Positions 16,828 through 24,704 of a stretch of DNA of 64,000 nt are shown here, piece by piece. Position 1 is the first letter of the stretch, and the number at the start of each line of letters is the position of its first letter. Source of the DNA: CAXCDZ01 sp963981525 (GTDB lineage Bacteria > Patescibacteriota > Microgenomatia > UBA1400 > UBA12108); assembly GCA_963981525.1 (NCBI GenBank), contig CAXCDZ010000001.1:1-64000 (forward strand), read 5' to 3'. The position numbers were made by a program, and so were the translations under genes. Under the pieces are notes generated by a model. That model searched no databases. It saw only the letters and a list, made by a program, of their open reading frames with translations, and was not told where the DNA came from.

Positions 16828-18159
16828 TCAATTATCGTGAGATTTTCTGTAGAGAAAAGTTTGTGAGTCTATCTCCTCGTGGAGGACGTAGTAGTTATCT
16901 ATGTAGTTAAGAATAAGTTGGGGAGCTGAGTTGCTACCTAAAAGAATATATACTGGCTGAGAATCAAGTAGCTTGGAGACTGTTAACTCCTGCACCCCGG
17001 GATAGTCATAATAGAGAGGAGTGCTGGGATAGATAAAGTCTATATTGGGATACTTGTTGATCAGGTAGTACCAATGATCCCAGGAGTTGGTGGTAAAAAT
17101 CGTCTCATCTCCTACAATGTTTGTAATGTGCTGTGACTCAGAAATAATTGTCTGCTCGATGAATCTAGGAGGAAGGGCGCGGTAGTCATGATAATATTCC
17201 AAAAACACTAGTAGGCTAGTTATGGAGAGAATGGTAATAATTAGGCGCCTGCAAGTGATGATCTTGATATTAGTTAGTAGTAAAAATAACAGGAGTAAAA
17301 GGAAGTTGAGCGATGGCAAGACATGAAAAAGCTCGAACCTAGGCCAGATTCCAATTAGAGAAAATAGATACCACACCATTAACTCTCGATGCTGACGTGG
17401 GATCTTGGAAGATTTTTGCCTCTGGGCAAAGAATGAGACTGCTAACATAACGATGGGAAGCAGAAAGAGAATAAGTTGGTTGAGCTGGGGTAGTTGTCTC
17501 TGGCCAGAATGACTAGCCATATGCTGAATTGGAAATAATAGGTTTTGCTGGACTGCAGTTAACCAACTCTCTGTTGGGATCATTAGTAGGTATCCAGCAA
17601 TAGCCAAGAAACCACTAAGGAGTATAAATCGAAGAAATTGTCTTGAGCTATTTAGTGAGTACATTATGGGAATTAGCATAACTACTGCAGTTTGTTTGGT
17701 AAGAATCGCGAAAGAGAAGAAGATTGAGGCAAGTAGTAGTCGACCACGATAGATCATACTGTAGGTAATAAACAACAAGGGTGTTAAGAGGTGGTCAAAC
17801 CACAAGCCATTTGCTTCGTACCTAATCTGCCAGATGATGAGAAGAAAGGAGACAAATATAAGCAACTTGAGTGAAGAGTGCCTTTTGCGAAGCTCTGTGA
17901 CGAATAGTGACAAATTGAACAGTAGCACTGCTGTTGTAATTAACTGAAGCATAGTCACGTCCCAATGATTTGAGGAAACTAAAGAAAGAATTGAAAGCAA
18001 GAGAGGTGGGTAGACAACAAAGATGTTGGAATAGTATGCAAATCCACCTTGGTGCAGATATGGCCAAACTAACATCTCTGGCCAAGCCGTAAATTGAGTG
18101 CTATATAGCAAAACCGTGAAGATGGCCGACAATAATATTAGGGGCTTGTGCCTTGTCAT
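16828..18159 (-). CDS. GT-C-like multi-pass membrane protein
   Basis: Protein of 443 residues with about ten hydrophobic helices and a short extracytoplasmic C-terminus (about 360-443). The overall plan matches GT-C/DUF2029-like glycosyltransferases: a first outer loop with PYLHQGGFAYYSNIFVVYPP, then helices with ILTKQTAVVMLIP. The usual DE/DD in the first loop is not clear; E29 is the nearest acidic residue, so activity is less certain than for its relatives. It follows the flippase with a TAATG 1-nt overlap, suggesting export and extracellular sugar addition are coupled. Confidence 0.68.
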   Translation of the reverse strand: MTRHKPLILLSAIFTVLLYSTQFTAWPEMLVWPYLHQGGFAYYSNIFVVYPPLLLSILSLVSSNHWDVTMLQLITTAVLLFNLSLFVTELRKRHSSLKLLIFVSFLLIIWQIRYEANGLWFDHLLTPLLFITYSMIYRGRLLLASIFFSFAILTKQTAVVMLIPIMYSLNSSRQFLRFILLSGFLAIAGYLLMIPTESWLTAVQQNLLFPIQHMASHSGQRQLPQLNQLILFLLPIVMLAVSFFAQRQKSSKIPRQHRELMVWYLFSLIGIWPRFELFHVLPSLNFLLLLLFLLLTNIKIITCRRLIITILSITSLLVFLEYYHDYRALPPRFIEQTIISESQHITNIVGDETIFTTNSWDHWYYLINKYPNIDFIYPSTPLYYDYPGVQELTVSKLLDSQPVYILLGSNSAPQLILNYIDNYYVLHEEIDSQTFLYRKSHDN

Positions 18160-19445
18160 TAACTTTTTGATGGAGAAAAGTGTTCTTGATATGATTTCTT
18201 CGCAAAGAGAAGGGTGAAGATGAGAATGGCTAGTCTAGTGATAATCCTGGCATAACCTGCCCCAATAAGACCAAATGGTGGGATCAAAACTACATCAGAA
18301 ATAAGGAGGACTATGGTACTCAAGATACCCGAGATTGCAAAATAGGTTGGCTTGTTGAATAGGTAAAACAATGCAACAAAAGGAGAAGTTGCAGTAAGAA
18401 GAGCGGTCGAAATGAAAAGTAGGTTCAGAGGGGCAACGGCATCAAGATATTCTAGTCCGACAGTGTAATAGATGGCGGGGTAGCTCAATAAGGTCAGGAG
18501 CATAATTCCAACCAGAGAAATTACCCCAATAAGGTAAGCTTTTTTTAGATATGCTTGTAAGTGATGCTTACTTTTGTAGGAGGCAACTCGCACGTTGAGA
18601 ACTGAACCGAGAGACCAACCAATTAGGCTAGCGACTGTAGCGATCCTCACGGCAGCTGACCAGAGACCTGTTTCATGACTTGAAAGATAGTTCTGCACTA
18701 TGATGACGTCGATATTGTCGGCAATGGTAGCTGAGATAATTGCGATGCTGGTCCATTTGGCAACGGAGATAATTTTTTGCGCTCTATTCTTATCTAGAAC
18801 GGGTTTGAAATATGTTAGTGGTAACTTGACAAACCCGGCAATTCCTCCTGCAAGTGGCATCAAGAGATAGACGAGAGTTAGAGGGCCTAGAGCTATGCCA
18901 ACTGACATAAAAATAACTGCATAAAGAAACTTGCCAATTGATTGGATAAAATTGGTCAGGACTGAGTAAGTGAAAAGCCCTCTTCCCTGCAGGATCACGT
19001 TAATATATTCGTAAAATATCACTGCACCTGAGAGCAAAAATACCCACCTTACCAGATAGTAGTACTGTTCAAGCTGAAGAACTCTGATACCTATCCATTT
19101 GCTGGCAATTATCCCAAATACCATAAGTGCCACAGTCAAAGCTAGTTTGAGGACAAGGCCTGTTTGAATCGTTTCTTTGACAAAGGTGGGATTATCTTTG
19201 TGTTGAGATATTTCTCTCTGAACAGCGATGTTAACTCCAAAGTCACCAACTTTTGAGAGAATAAGTAATAAAGAGAATAGAACTGAGAATATTCCGAACA
19301 TTTCTGGCCCGAGGGAGCGAGAGAAGATAATCATTGCGACCGCAGAAATAGCAGTGGCGGTTATGTTACCTGCCATCATCATCGTGGCTGAGCGAACCCC
19401 TTCAGATCTAATAGTTTGGAGTGCAAGTTTTCGGATTCTATCCAT
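18159..19445 (-). CDS. Wzx-type polysaccharide flippase
   Basis: Protein of 428 residues of the MVF/PST oligosaccharide flippase family: about twelve helices, with AGNITATAISAVAMIIFSRS near residue 25, then LGPEMFGIFSVLFSLLLILSKVGDFGVNIAVQREIS, a strong polysaccharide-synthesis-protein signature. It would flip undecaprenyl-diphosphate-linked oligosaccharide to the outer face. Transcribed with the downstream GT-C gene. A second, more divergent flippase is at 60751-62214, so the island may serve two glycans. A perfect TATAAT lies 6 nt before ATG 19445. Confidence 0.88.
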   Translation of the reverse strand: MDRIRKLALQTIRSEGVRSATMMMAGNITATAISAVAMIIFSRSLGPEMFGIFSVLFSLLLILSKVGDFGVNIAVQREISQHKDNPTFVKETIQTGLVLKLALTVALMVFGIIASKWIGIRVLQLEQYYYLVRWVFLLSGAVIFYEYINVILQGRGLFTYSVLTNFIQSIGKFLYAVIFMSVGIALGPLTLVYLLMPLAGGIAGFVKLPLTYFKPVLDKNRAQKIISVAKWTSIAIISATIADNIDVIIVQNYLSSHETGLWSAAVRIATVASLIGWSLGSVLNVRVASYKSKHHLQAYLKKAYLIGVISLVGIMLLTLLSYPAIYYTVGLEYLDAVAPLNLLFISTALLTATSPFVALFYLFNKPTYFAISGILSTIVLLISDVVLIPPFGLIGAGYARIITRLAILIFTLLFAKKSYQEHFSPSKS

Positions 19446-19457
19446 GGACTCATTATA
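19446..19457 (-). promoter_or_regulatory. leaderless promoter -10 for flippase 1
   Basis: TATAAT at 19452-19457, a 6-nt gap, then ATG 19445. A TTGACC occurs at 19479-19484, but the spacing of 21 is too long to trust. Confidence 0.6.
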
Positions 19458-19466
19458 GACCAGTTA

Positions 19467-20075
19467 TTACTTGAACTGGGTCAAGAATCCCCAGATCCTC
19501 TCCCACATAGAAGGTTCGGCGCTGGCTGGGACAGAGCTCGGGGTAACGTCGAGCGGGTTGTAGGCCAGAACATCCTCGACAGAGAGAGTGTTGTTAAGAT
19601 TGTGATAGATCCCGATCACGACAACTGGCTTCTCGACCAGGCGATGAGATGAGTCAAAATCAGTGTCATACTCCAACATATAGACGTCACTGGTGGGGAG
19701 AACAAGAATGTCATGAGATTCGCTAGCAACTCTTACTTCGTGGATCATGCCGAGCTTGCTCATGGGCTGGTTGACTCCCCTGCCCTGCCAGAGTCTGTAT
19801 CCTAGATAGATCACGAGCGGGAGAACTAGGAGAGGAATCGTGAACTTGATATTGATGACAGTGTTTTGGCTTTTCCAGATCCTCTTGAGTGCGAGCCACA
19901 GACGACCAATGGGATTATTGATCCGCAGGTTTACGTCCAGTAAGGGATCTTCTAGGTTCTCAGATTTGGTGACGTCAACGTCGATTGCGTGTACTCCATT
20001 GATTGAGACAGATCTCCCCACCTTCTTCTTACTCTCGCTTGCGCGCTCTGCAATATCAACAATGTCTTTTGCCAT
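19467..20075 (-). CDS. single-pass membrane protein of unknown function, 202 aa
   Basis: No family recognised. The product from ATG 20075 (MAKDIVDIAERASESKKK) has a charged cytoplasmic part (1-72), one strong membrane helix at about 74-95 (FTIPLLVLPLVIYLGYRLW) and an outside domain of about 105 residues rich in beta-forming stretches (ILVLPTSDVYMLEYD, PVVVIGIYHNL). Type II topology is likely. It is monocistronic with its own promoter carrying a -35. The region is GC-richer than its GT neighbours. It could be a scaffold or polymer-length partner; this is speculation. Confidence 0.6.
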   Translation of the reverse strand: MAKDIVDIAERASESKKKVGRSVSINGVHAIDVDVTKSENLEDPLLDVNLRINNPIGRLWLALKRIWKSQNTVINIKFTIPLLVLPLVIYLGYRLWQGRGVNQPMSKLGMIHEVRVASESHDILVLPTSDVYMLEYDTDFDSSHRLVEKPVVVIGIYHNLNNTLSVEDVLAYNPLDVTPSSVPASAEPSMWERIWGFLTQFK

Positions 20076-20110
20076 TACTATCAATGTACCAAATTAGCGG
20101 GAATTGTCTA
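20076..20110 (-). promoter_or_regulatory. leaderless promoter for membrane protein at 20075
   Basis: -35 TAGACA (20105-20110), 16-nt spacer, -10 TACATT (20083-20088), 7-nt gap, then ATG 20075. The -35 lies in the 3' end of the 20094 gene. Confidence 0.55.
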
Positions 20111-21044
20111 GTTGTGTCATTCTAGTTTGACGAGGAGGATTTGATGAGTCCCTCAATGATTGGATGTAGTGCAGTGAAGCTGTAACAATGCTCATGTATT
20201 GAATATGCCTTTTGTCATCCATAGCTGGATTATCTACCTCATTATCTGTTTGAATGCCGGGATGTCGATAGGGAATGGTAACGCTGCCGACTTTTTTGCC
20301 TTCATGGAGTGCACGAATAATAGGGAAGAAGGTTGCACTATTGTATGCGCCAGTATTTACATGCGAATGAAAATCCGCAGCCGCACCAGAGCTTGCCTCA
20401 AACTGATATCGACCCATAAAGTATGGCAGAAATTCCTTGCGAAAGATTCGTGGTCCAAACCAAGCATCAAGATCCGGGTCGTTAGGAGGGAGAAGATCAC
20501 TTATTCTCAAAAGATGATTAAAGCGAGTATTGGCTCTCGTTTCGTAAGCAACCTGAGCAGCCGGATATGTAGAAAAACTCTCTTCATCTCTGGCGGGGAC
20601 AACCAGATCACAACCCTCCTTGAGCATGGCCTGCGTAGCTTGCCAAAGACAGGTTGGAGTGAGAAAACTAATCTTCTCTGGCTCAGACCAAGCGATGATC
20701 TTAACCTGATCTAATTCTGCTGCAGCTTGGAAAGCCTCTTGACGAGCAGGGTCCATTCCTCTTTCTTTTTGAGTAAGAACTTGGACATCCAGCTCATTAA
20801 GAGCGGATCGAAAATCACTACCCTCGTCCCCACCATCAACAACTAGTGTTGAGTGTCCCAGCTCTTGAGATTGAGTGAGTAACTGTAGAGCTAGATCACC
20901 ACGGATTTTGTCTGTGTGATCTGGACTGTTGAGATCACCTGAATACCAATCTGGATAAAAGGTGGTTGTGACTACTGCCAAAGATTCTGGGTGTCGTGCG
21001 AGCTCACAATTTGCCAAATCTGGGTGTAACTCTTGTTTAGTCAT
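20094..21044 (-). CDS. divergent GT-A-like glycosyltransferase
   Basis: Protein of 316 residues. No exact family match, but the layout suggests a nucleotide-sugar transferase fold: AVVTTTFYPDW at the start, STLVVDGGDEGS, KERGMDPARQEAFQAA, IIAWSEPEKISF, DLVVPARDEESF and a later WFGPRIFRKEFLPYFMGRYQ, then VTIPYRHP. This resembles mannosyltransferase-type GT-A enzymes of the GT2/GT81 clan rather than a hydrolase. No membrane segment. Its start overlaps the small membrane gene as ATGA, so a membrane-recruited transferase is plausible. A weak TAATAT is 6 nt upstream. Confidence 0.5.
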   Translation of the reverse strand: MTKQELHPDLANCELARHPESLAVVTTTFYPDWYSGDLNSPDHTDKIRGDLALQLLTQSQELGHSTLVVDGGDEGSDFRSALNELDVQVLTQKERGMDPARQEAFQAAAELDQVKIIAWSEPEKISFLTPTCLWQATQAMLKEGCDLVVPARDEESFSTYPAAQVAYETRANTRFNHLLRISDLLPPNDPDLDAWFGPRIFRKEFLPYFMGRYQFEASSGAAADFHSHVNTGAYNSATFFPIIRALHEGKKVGSVTIPYRHPGIQTDNEVDNPAMDDKRHIQYMSIVTASLHYIQSLRDSSNPPRQTRMTQLDNSR

Positions 21045-21310
21045 GTGAGTATATTATTAACTTCCAGCTCTTCTGCGTCGAACACACGTCCTTGTTCGAT
21101 TTTTTCTAACGCACCTATTGCGAATATGGCGATAAGCATAAGAGGTGTTAAATACTTTGCTTCTGTACCTGGGTCGACAACATCAAAAAGAGGCAATAAT
21201 AATATTCCTGCTATATATGCACCCGTAAATTCACTCATGCGAGTTCCTACCCATGAACGTATTTCAAGCCGTTTTTTATGCTCTTCTAAACTATTCTCTT
21301 TGGTAAACAT
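21041..21310 (-). CDS. small membrane protein, 89 aa
   Basis: Protein of 89 residues with a charged N-terminus (MFTKENSLEEHKKRLEIRSW), a hydrophobic segment at about 28-44 (FTGAYIAGILLLPLF) and a second at about 54-68 (LTPLMLIAIFAIGALE), so two helices with both ends inside. Unrecognised. It is coupled by ATGA to the divergent GT (20094-21044), hinting at a membrane anchor for it. It has the second-best promoter in the window, with both -35 and -10. Confidence 0.6.
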   Translation of the reverse strand: MFTKENSLEEHKKRLEIRSWVGTRMSEFTGAYIAGILLLPLFDVVDPGTEAKYLTPLMLIAIFAIGALEKIEQGRVFDAEELEVNNILT

Positions 21311-21345
21311 ATGGGTATTATATAGTGAGGCCTATAGTAATTCAA
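21311..21345 (-). promoter_or_regulatory. sigma-70-like leaderless promoter for 21310 gene
   Basis: -35 TTGAAT (21340-21345), exactly 17 nt, -10 TATAAT (21317-21322), a 6-nt gap, then ATG 21310. No room remains for a ribosome binding site. Confidence 0.8.
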
Positions 21346-21347
21346 GG

Positions 21348-21632
21348 CTAAACAAATCTGATCTGGAGAGTCTTACCTAATGCCCTGGCGATGCGATCAA
21401 CGAGCTGGATTGAAGGACTAACACTCATAGATTCGATCCGGGAGATCACGGCCTGAGTAGTACCTGCAAGCTTTGCTAATTCCTGTTGTGTTAGATTGTT
21501 AGCAATACGCGCGCTAATAAGCTGTCTTCCCACTTGATATTCAGTCTCACTGTTTTGCCACTCCTCTTCAAATTTGGGAGATTTGCGTAGCCTAGCAATT
21601 GTGCGATCTAGATCGTCCTGTTTTTTATTCAT
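21348..21632 (-). CDS. higA: XRE-family antitoxin (HigA-like)
   Basis: Protein of 94 residues with a helix-turn-helix at about 45-75: LTQQELAKLAGTTQAVISRIE, a textbook XRE motif, then SPSIQLVDRIARALGKTLQI. It would neutralise the toxin encoded just upstream and repress the locus. ATG 21632 is preferred to the in-frame ATG at 21641, because the latter lies inside the -10 TATAAT. It has its own promoter between toxin and antitoxin, with an inverted repeat there. The order toxin-antitoxin is typical of HigBA. Confidence 0.85.
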   Translation of the reverse strand: MNKKQDDLDRTIARLRKSPKFEEEWQNSETEYQVGRQLISARIANNLTQQELAKLAGTTQAVISRIESMSVSPSIQLVDRIARALGKTLQIRFV

Positions 21633-21667
21633 AATTTGCATTATATCTGATTAGATATAAATGTCAA
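21633..21667 (-). promoter_or_regulatory. consensus promoter for antitoxin
   Basis: -35 TTGACA (21662-21667), 16-nt spacer, -10 TATAAT (21640-21645), a 7-nt gap, then ATG 21632. Both hexamers are perfect consensus. It overlaps the toxin stop codon. Confidence 0.85.
21642..21659. promoter_or_regulatory. inverted repeat, likely HigA operator
   Basis: TATATCT and AGATATA form 7-nt arms around GATT, overlapping the -10 and spacer of the antitoxin promoter. The position is right for autorepression by the XRE protein. Confidence 0.65.
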
Positions 21668-21978
21668 GTGATCTTTGTTAACTGCTTTTGCCCAAACACT
21701 AGATCTTTTCTGCTAGTTGATCTGCTAGTTTTGCGAAAAATATGCAAGATATAAACTATACTTTTCTTTTGATAAACAAAAATCCTGGTATTATGCTTAC
21801 CAAGAATACGCACTTCCCAATAATCATATCCACGCATTTTTTTAAGATCACGAATAGCTGGACTAACTCCATACTCTTGCAAGTATTGGAGTTTGCGAGC
21901 TATCTTACGTTGCTCTGCCACAGAAACCTTGTCCAAATACCCATCTAGATCAATTAGATAATCTATCTGATAACTCAT
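21664..21978 (-). CDS. higB: RelE/HigB-type (Gp49-like) toxin
   Basis: Protein of 104 residues from ATG 21978, with AAAGGA about 7 nt upstream. Family marks: VAEQRKIARKLQYLQEYG, then DLKKMRGYDYWEVRILG, TRIFVYQKKSIVYILHIFRKTSR, matching the HigB/Gp49 pattern (xELRI..YRIFY....I.LLH.F.KK). Such proteins cleave mRNA on the ribosome. It precedes and is probably co-transcribed with the antitoxin. A HigBA pair inside a glycan island may stabilise the region against loss. Confidence 0.85.
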   Translation of the reverse strand: MSYQIDYLIDLDGYLDKVSVAEQRKIARKLQYLQEYGVSPAIRDLKKMRGYDYWEVRILGKHNTRIFVYQKKSIVYILHIFRKTSRSTSRKDLVFGQKQLTKIT

Positions 21979-22014
21979 GCTCAATCCTTTCTCACTAATC
22001 CATTACTAACTCCA

Positions 22015-22042
22015 GTATTACCCATATACTACCCGAAGTCAA
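22015..22042 (-). promoter_or_regulatory. promoter for toxin-antitoxin operon
   Basis: -35 TTGACT (22037-22042), 16-nt spacer, -10 TAATAC (22015-22020). Start would be about 30 nt before ATG 21978, leaving a leader with an SD, in contrast to the leaderless antitoxin promoter. Confidence 0.5.
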
Positions 22043-23169
22043 GTATTGCAAGAAAACTTAGAAATCACATATGACATGATGATGTACATGCTTGGCAAGA
22101 TTGGCATGAGGTAACGAGGGAAGACGAGACGGAGAGAGATAAATGTGAGATAAACGATGATCCAGGTGAAGTGAAGGAGAATTGTTCTGTTGGCTCGAAG
22201 ACGTTTCTGAAAGAGTGAGGTGAAAGTTGCAAGAAGTGAGAGAGGCCAGAGCAGGCTCCAGCCGGGAGCTGGAATAAGTCCGTGATCTCCATACCACTCA
22301 CGCCACTGACCAGTTAGGACTATGCGAAAGATCTCTCCTTTGGGATATTCTGGTACGTATGAGTGGTAGAGCCTGAGAATACTAACGTGAAGCTCCACAA
22401 AGTCGACTATGCTATGACCACGAACAAAAAACATGATGTAACCAGCTAGATAAGTTAGCAGACTGATATATGAGAGTTTGATGAATCTGATAATCTTCTG
22501 TCTATCTGAAACATAGAGATAGATAAGGGAAGAGATTGCTAGAACTAGAGCAACAGAGAATGACTTGGAGAGTGCGATGAGTGCCAGAATGACCATACTG
22601 AGCCTGGGCCGAGTGGAAAAAATGTAGAGATAAAGAGCGATGAGAGTAGTCTGGATGAGGTCGAGGTAGGGACGCACAAGCTGCTCCCGAACGAGTTGAT
22701 CAGATACTAAGAGTAGTGGGGAAGCGAGAGACCACCACCTACTCATGAGGCGGCGAGAAGTAAGATATGTAAGAAGAAGGAGAGAGGCAAATGATAGGTA
22801 CTGAACTAGCATGGGACTGCCAAACAATAGTGTGGAGAGACCAAAAAGATATTTCCCGAGTGGTTGAGTCTCTGGATTGATGCTTGTTGGGTCTGAGCCT
22901 TGGATGTATTCGTACCCGGCGAGAGTATAGAGATCGGAATCGCTAATATTCCCATCGAATATACCTTCCTGATTGCAATACGTCCGATATGTGGAAATCA
23001 TCTTATCCCAGCCATGTTGAGCTCGATAGTCTGGCAGGCAATATTGAGAAAATGAATATTTCTCTTGAAGATGAGAGACGTTGAGTTTGTTTAGATAATA
23101 AGATGCGCCAAGCATGAACGTGAGAGTAAGAAAGGCGGCAAATATTACCTTGAGTTTGCTATTAGACAT
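22039..23169 (-). CDS. GT39-like GT-C membrane glycosyltransferase
   Basis: Protein of 376 residues. After one N-terminal helix, a long outer loop carries NISDSDLYTLAGYEYIQG and NPETQPLGKYLFGLS, the pattern of PMT-type GT39 enzymes in which loop acidic residues and a P-x-G-K-Y segment precede the second helix. Six to eight more helices follow, ending close to the last one; there is no C-terminal soluble domain, so it is shorter than most relatives here. It overlaps the start region of the 23145-24695 gene by 25 nt. Last gene of the galE unit. Confidence 0.75.
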   Translation of the reverse strand: MSNSKLKVIFAAFLTLTFMLGASYYLNKLNVSHLQEKYSFSQYCLPDYRAQHGWDKMISTYRTYCNQEGIFDGNISDSDLYTLAGYEYIQGSDPTSINPETQPLGKYLFGLSTLLFGSPMLVQYLSFASLLLLTYLTSRRLMSRWWSLASPLLLVSDQLVREQLVRPYLDLIQTTLIALYLYIFSTRPRLSMVILALIALSKSFSVALVLAISSLIYLYVSDRQKIIRFIKLSYISLLTYLAGYIMFFVRGHSIVDFVELHVSILRLYHSYVPEYPKGEIFRIVLTGQWREWYGDHGLIPAPGWSLLWPLSLLATFTSLFQKRLRANRTILLHFTWIIVYLTFISLRLVFPRYLMPILPSMYIIMSYVISKFSCNT

Positions 23170-24695
23170 TGAGTTGCATCCATTGAGTTCATGTTTTGTA
23201 AAACAAATATTTTGGGGATATCAGATGATTGCTGGTAACAATTATCGAGGACTTTTGACCAATTAAAGACAGTTTTTTCAAATTGTGGAACGTCCATATC
23301 GGTAAGGAAGGTGTTGTAGATAACAATTTGCGGGGGGTTGTTAATTACCTGAGTGTAATACTCAAGCCTTTGCCATTTTGCAAGAGTGATGTTGGCGAGG
23401 AAATGCCTGGTGCAGGTCCTGCGTTGTGTGTGTACCGGAGCCTCAGCTGCCCCCCAGCCGTAAACAGAGACAATACAGTCACTACTTGTAGTGTTCTCTA
23501 AGATGAACTCCTCTTCTGGCTTGAGCTTGACTTGCCAAACTATACTTGTCGGGAATTGTGTCGGAATATAAGCAAGAGCGAGTTTTTGATTTGGCAAAAC
23601 GACGATAATAAATGTAAGTAGGAAGAGTGTGCTGACAACAAACTTTGAAAAGCGACCCTTTAGGACAGAGGTTGTGAGGGATGATGCCCAGTCAGTAATT
23701 ATTGCGATAGTAAGTATTAGGGGAGGTATAATCTGCACCAGGTAGTGTGAGCTAATGCTCCGTCCTGCTGCAAAACCTATAAAAGAACCAATTGAGTAAA
23801 ATATAACCACAAGCTGAGGAAGATTGACGCGGTTAATGAAGGTGAGCTTGATAAGTGAGATGAGTGCGCCAAAAGATAGGAGCAAAATAATAGCAGGAGC
23901 GTAATTTAATTCTGTGATGAGCTTGGAGATAATGGTGATAGTTTCTGGGGTGTGAATAATTAACTGTCTAATATTTAGGAATCCAGATTTGTATCTAAGC
24001 ACCTCTAGATATGATGGGAGAGCGCTACTTGAAAGTAGATATGCTGTAATAACTGCGAGGCTTGAGATAAATCCCATTACAAACTTAAGTGTCTGAATAA
24101 TTACTGTTTTGTACTTAGCTTGTTGGAATGCAAAAAGCATAAAAGGAATGATGGCAAAAACAGTGAATCCAAAAGGGTCTTTCATTTGGCTTGCCGTGGC
24201 AAAAGCAAAACCTGACCAAAAAAGACTAGGCTTGTCCTGAATAAGCAGTTTTAAGCCAAGGAGGGAAAGTAACAAGCCAAACATCTCAGAGCCAATTAGA
24301 AGTGACTCTATCAGGGGAGAAAATAGAATTATTGAGATAATGACTGTTGATAGGAGAGAGTACTCTCTTGAGAGAATCTTGGTAGTAATCTTGTAAAGTA
24401 GTAGTGATATCAAGAAGTTGAGAAGTAGGTGGAGAAACTTGAATGATCCCAAGCTTTGGCCAAAAATACTTGCCCAAGAACTAACTACGAGCATAATTCC
24501 TGGCGGCTTGTATTCCCAGTAATCTAGATAGGGAACTCCGTTATTATTAAGCGGAGAAAGCGCAGGTAGAAGAAGCGAAGCTGTGTCGCCTGAGAATTTG
24601 TTATCAGGAAATCTGTTAACAATATTTAGCACCGGAAGAATGGCGAGAAGAAGAATAAATATTATTTTTTGAAGTTTTTTTGACTTTAGCTGCAT
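23145..24695 (-). CDS. GT-C membrane glycosyltransferase
   Basis: Protein of 516 residues. First outer loop has DNKFSGDTASLLLPALSPL and then YLDYWEYKPPGIMLVVSSW, the PPG segment seen in many GT39-like transferases (compare EKPPGISW in the 57508 gene). About ten to eleven helices, then an extracytoplasmic C-terminal part (about 400-516) with five to six Cys, for example TSSDCIVS and RRTCTRHF, which might form disulfides. It follows the 24705 gene by 9 nt. Substrate unknown. Confidence 0.75.
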   Translation of the reverse strand: MQLKSKKLQKIIFILLLAILPVLNIVNRFPDNKFSGDTASLLLPALSPLNNNGVPYLDYWEYKPPGIMLVVSSWASIFGQSLGSFKFLHLLLNFLISLLLYKITTKILSREYSLLSTVIISIILFSPLIESLLIGSEMFGLLLSLLGLKLLIQDKPSLFWSGFAFATASQMKDPFGFTVFAIIPFMLFAFQQAKYKTVIIQTLKFVMGFISSLAVITAYLLSSSALPSYLEVLRYKSGFLNIRQLIIHTPETITIISKLITELNYAPAIILLLSFGALISLIKLTFINRVNLPQLVVIFYSIGSFIGFAAGRSISSHYLVQIIPPLILTIAIITDWASSLTTSVLKGRFSKFVVSTLFLLTFIIVVLPNQKLALAYIPTQFPTSIVWQVKLKPEEEFILENTTSSDCIVSVYGWGAAEAPVHTQRRTCTRHFLANITLAKWQRLEYYTQVINNPPQIVIYNTFLTDMDVPQFEKTVFNWSKVLDNCYQQSSDIPKIFVLQNMNSMDATQCLIANSR

Positions 24696-24704
24696 GATTG
24701 CTAT

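Noticed and set aside
20199..20714. A 171-codon plus-strand open frame
   Set aside because: It lies antisense to the GT-A-like gene with no promoter or SD and an unlikely composition; a shadow.
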